DNA of 64,000 nt from Bacteroidota bacterium (lineage in GTDB: Bacteria; Bacteroidota; Bacteroidia; Chitinophagales; Chitinophagaceae): the NCBI GenBank assembly GCA_018266615.1, contig JAFEAB010000094.1, positions 24,722 through 88,721 of the forward strand, in the 5' to 3' direction. The position numbers were made by a program, and so were the translations under genes. Positions 62,590 through 64,000 of the stretch are shown in pieces. The notes beneath the pieces were generated by a model. The model was not told the origin of the DNA. It was given only the letters and a program-made list of their open reading frames with translations, and searched no databases. Every line of letters begins with the position of its first letter. The stretch's first letter is position 1.

Positions 62590-63744
62590 TCAGGCCCCAA
62601 CCACCGTAAGCAATCCGTACATATAGGAGAAGCGCGAACTTTCGGGAACCAATAAAAGGATTTTATTACCTGGTTGTAGTTTTCCGCTATGGAATAATTC
62701 ATCCACCATAAAATATACTGAGGCAGCGCCTACATTACCAACCCGGGGCAGGTTAACAAACCATTTTTCATAAGGGATAGCCGTGTTGTTGGCAATCAGT
62801 TGCTGGTATATTTTATCACGGAAAAATTCGCTCGACATATGTGGAAGGAAATAATCCACTTCCGAACTTTTTACCCCATGTTTATTCAATGCAGCGGATA
62901 GCCCCATGCCTCCAAAAGGAACAATATTTTTACTCAGCAGTTTAACATCCTGTTTAATGCTGAGAATGGAGTTTTCAATTAATTCGTGTGGAGAATATTC
63001 GAGATAACTTTTTAAACTGCCGTCTTTCATTTTCTCTGCACCGGCATACATGCATGGCGCCAGTTGGTTTGCATAAGAATAGCCCTCCAGCCAATCAACT
63101 CGAAGGCTGATGCCGGCCGGGTTGGGTTTATCAGATAACAGGAAAGAAGCGGCGCCATCCGAAAGCATCCAGCGTAAAAATTCCTTATCAAAACTGATAT
63201 AAGGGTCCTCCATCAGGCTACTGAGCTTTTGGGCTTCATCTTCAAAATTTTCGGAAAGTAAAAATTTCGAAAACCGCTCACTTCCGGTGGCAACGGCCTG
63301 TTTTGCGGCACCCGTTTTGGTGGAAAGGAAAGCGTATTTAAAAGCATGCATGCCGGCACAGCAAACACCGGATGGAGACACCACTTCCGATGAATTCATT
63401 TCGGGGAGCCAGCCATGAACCATGGCAGCATGGGAAGGCATGATCTGGTCGGGGGAAGAAGTGCCACAACTTAACAGGTCAACTTCTTTTAATTTTTCAG
63501 AAACTCCATCAAATAATTTCCGGATGGCCAATGCCGTCATTTCCGCATTGGTATGGGTGGTGTCACCGCCTTTTTTTAGGGCATAATACCGGTTTTTAAT
63601 ACCATTATTTCGTAATACAATGGCGCGGGAACGGGAGGGGGTATTATTTATCAGGCCCAGGTATTCTTCCATTTCCTCATTTGGAACGGGGTTATTCGGG
63701 AAAAAGGAGGAGCTGTTATTAATAAAAACGTCGTTCAACTGCAT
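62590..63744 (-). CDS. darB: KASIII-like dialkylresorcinol condensing enzyme DarB
   Basis: A 384-aa thiolase-fold synthase of KASIII/FabH type. The Cys129 nucleophile lies in SGVCCAGMHAFKYA, the His in VDYFLPHMSSEF, and the Asn in LPRVGNVGAASVYF, the Cys-His-Asn triad of KASIII. In flexirubin and dialkylresorcinol systems DarB condenses two beta-keto or fatty-acyl units to form the cyclohexanedione ring. The assignment rests on length, triad and neighbourhood. Confidence 0.85.
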   Translation of the reverse strand: MQLNDVFINNSSSFFPNNPVPNEEMEEYLGLINNTPSRSRAIVLRNNGIKNRYYALKKGGDTTHTNAEMTALAIRKLFDGVSEKLKEVDLLSCGTSSPDQIMPSHAAMVHGWLPEMNSSEVVSPSGVCCAGMHAFKYAFLSTKTGAAKQAVATGSERFSKFLLSENFEDEAQKLSSLMEDPYISFDKEFLRWMLSDGAASFLLSDKPNPAGISLRVDWLEGYSYANQLAPCMYAGAEKMKDGSLKSYLEYSPHELIENSILSIKQDVKLLSKNIVPFGGMGLSAALNKHGVKSSEVDYFLPHMSSEFFRDKIYQQLIANNTAIPYEKWFVNLPRVGNVGAASVYFMVDELFHSGKLQPGNKILLLVPESSRFSYMYGLLTVVGA

Positions 63745-63748
63745 ACAT

Positions 63749-64000
63749 TTAGTTTACTCCTGAGTAATATTTCAATTGTTGGCTTATTCTTTTCTTTAAA
63801 AAGGGTTTAAAGAAAATGGCATCCACGGTTAATATGATCGGTGCGGCCACAAAAAGTGCAATGATAAGATAATATTTAAAGGCCACCAGCCAGGGGGTTC
63901 GGTTTTTTTTCTTTGTAATGATTCCTGCCCAGACCTTAAAAATCTTTTTCGCTTTACGTTCAATAAACATTAACCGATACTTTACCTGTACGGCTTTTTG
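63749..64000 (-). CDS. darA: C-terminal part of a probable DarA protein, cut by the window end
   Basis: A frame open to the right edge of the window (codons continue upstream of the ATG at 63970 without a stop), so this is a partial gene. The visible part has a basic region (RKAKKIFKVWAGIITKKKN), one strong hydrophobic segment (KYYLIIALFVAAPIILTV) and a charged tail ending QLKYYSGVN. It lies 4 nt before darB. DarA usually precedes darB, so the gene is probably darA; the sequence alone gives only weak support. Confidence 0.55.
   Translation of the reverse strand, partial: QKAVQVKYRLMFIERKAKKIFKVWAGIITKKKNRTPWLVAFKYYLIIALFVAAPIILTVDAIFFKPFLKKRISQQLKYYSGVN

Noticed and set aside
1..64000. CRISPR array, tRNA or rRNA genes
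   Set aside because: No regularly spaced repeats with unique spacers and no tRNA or rRNA pattern was seen in the intergenic stretches; the repeats at 1.4-1.8 kb are irregular palindromes.
28061..64000. Ladderane, carotenoid or modular polyketide cluster as alternatives
   Set aside because: No phytoene synthase, no large modular PKS; tyrosine ammonia-lyase plus DarB and type II KS/CLF pairs fit flexirubin better.

Overview
The window looks like a chromosomal segment from a member of the Bacteroidetes, most likely a relative of the Chitinophagaceae. The evidence is gliding-motility genes gldF and gldG, a type IX secretion C-terminal sorting domain, lipoproteins with Bacteroidetes-style lipoboxes, a MurF-Alr fusion, TAnnTTTG promoter elements just upstream of several starts, and a flexirubin-type pigment cluster. 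The taxonomic call is inference; there is no rRNA or tRNA gene in the window.

Left end (1-2.3 kb): a REP-associated tyrosine transposase (RAYT) is bracketed by inverted REP palindromes. A second copy of its 5' flank lies 1.5 kb downstream in a field of palindromic repeats, and a frameshifted gene remnant and two small secreted or lipid-anchored proteins lie nearby. From 2.3 to 27.3 kb the genes are mostly housekeeping: a large TolB/outer-membrane-barrel protein, a metallo-beta-lactamase-fold hydrolase, methylmalonyl-CoA epimerase, iscS-iscU-iscA, gldF-gldG, a TerC-family membrane protein, murF-alr, lspA, a T9SS-exported protein, a minus-strand operon gltX / B12-binding protein / enoyl-CoA hydratase / fumC, a polysaccharide deacetylase and a TatD nuclease. 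A decayed gene with three apparent lesions follows tatD at 27.4-27.8 kb.

Right part (28 kb to the window edge): a cluster of about 36 kb with the gene content of flexirubin (aryl-polyene plus dialkylresorcinol ester) biosynthesis. The first plus-strand operon (28.1-37.9 kb) holds a GT2-DUF2062 protein, a triple fusion of MMPL exporter, PlsC acyltransferase and methyltransferase, a CrtI-like FAD protein, a C45-type Ntn hydrolase, a phosphopantetheinyl transferase and a PaaK/CapK-like adenylating enzyme. After two minus-strand genes (a divergent acyltransferase and a small secreted protein) a second long plus-strand operon (39.7-54.9 kb) starts with a tyrosine ammonia-lyase that should supply the coumarate starter. 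It continues with ketoreductase, ketosynthases, ACPs, dehydratases, thioesterase, O-methyltransferase, halogenase-like flavoprotein, LolA-like carrier and lipoprotein. A minus-strand operon reads in from the right edge: DarA (cut by the window end), DarB, a small unknown protein, a BtrH-like protein, an ABC exporter, and a second ACP-KS-chain-length-factor set.

Proposed logic: tyrosine is deaminated to 4-coumarate, activated and loaded on an ACP, extended by type II ketosynthase/CLF pairs with KR and DH to an aryl polyene, decorated by methylation and possibly halogenation, and esterified to a dialkylresorcinol made by DarA/DarB. The ester is moved to the outer membrane by the MMPL, LolA-like and ABC components. 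The individual family assignments are well supported by motifs; the reaction order and which KS does which step are inference.
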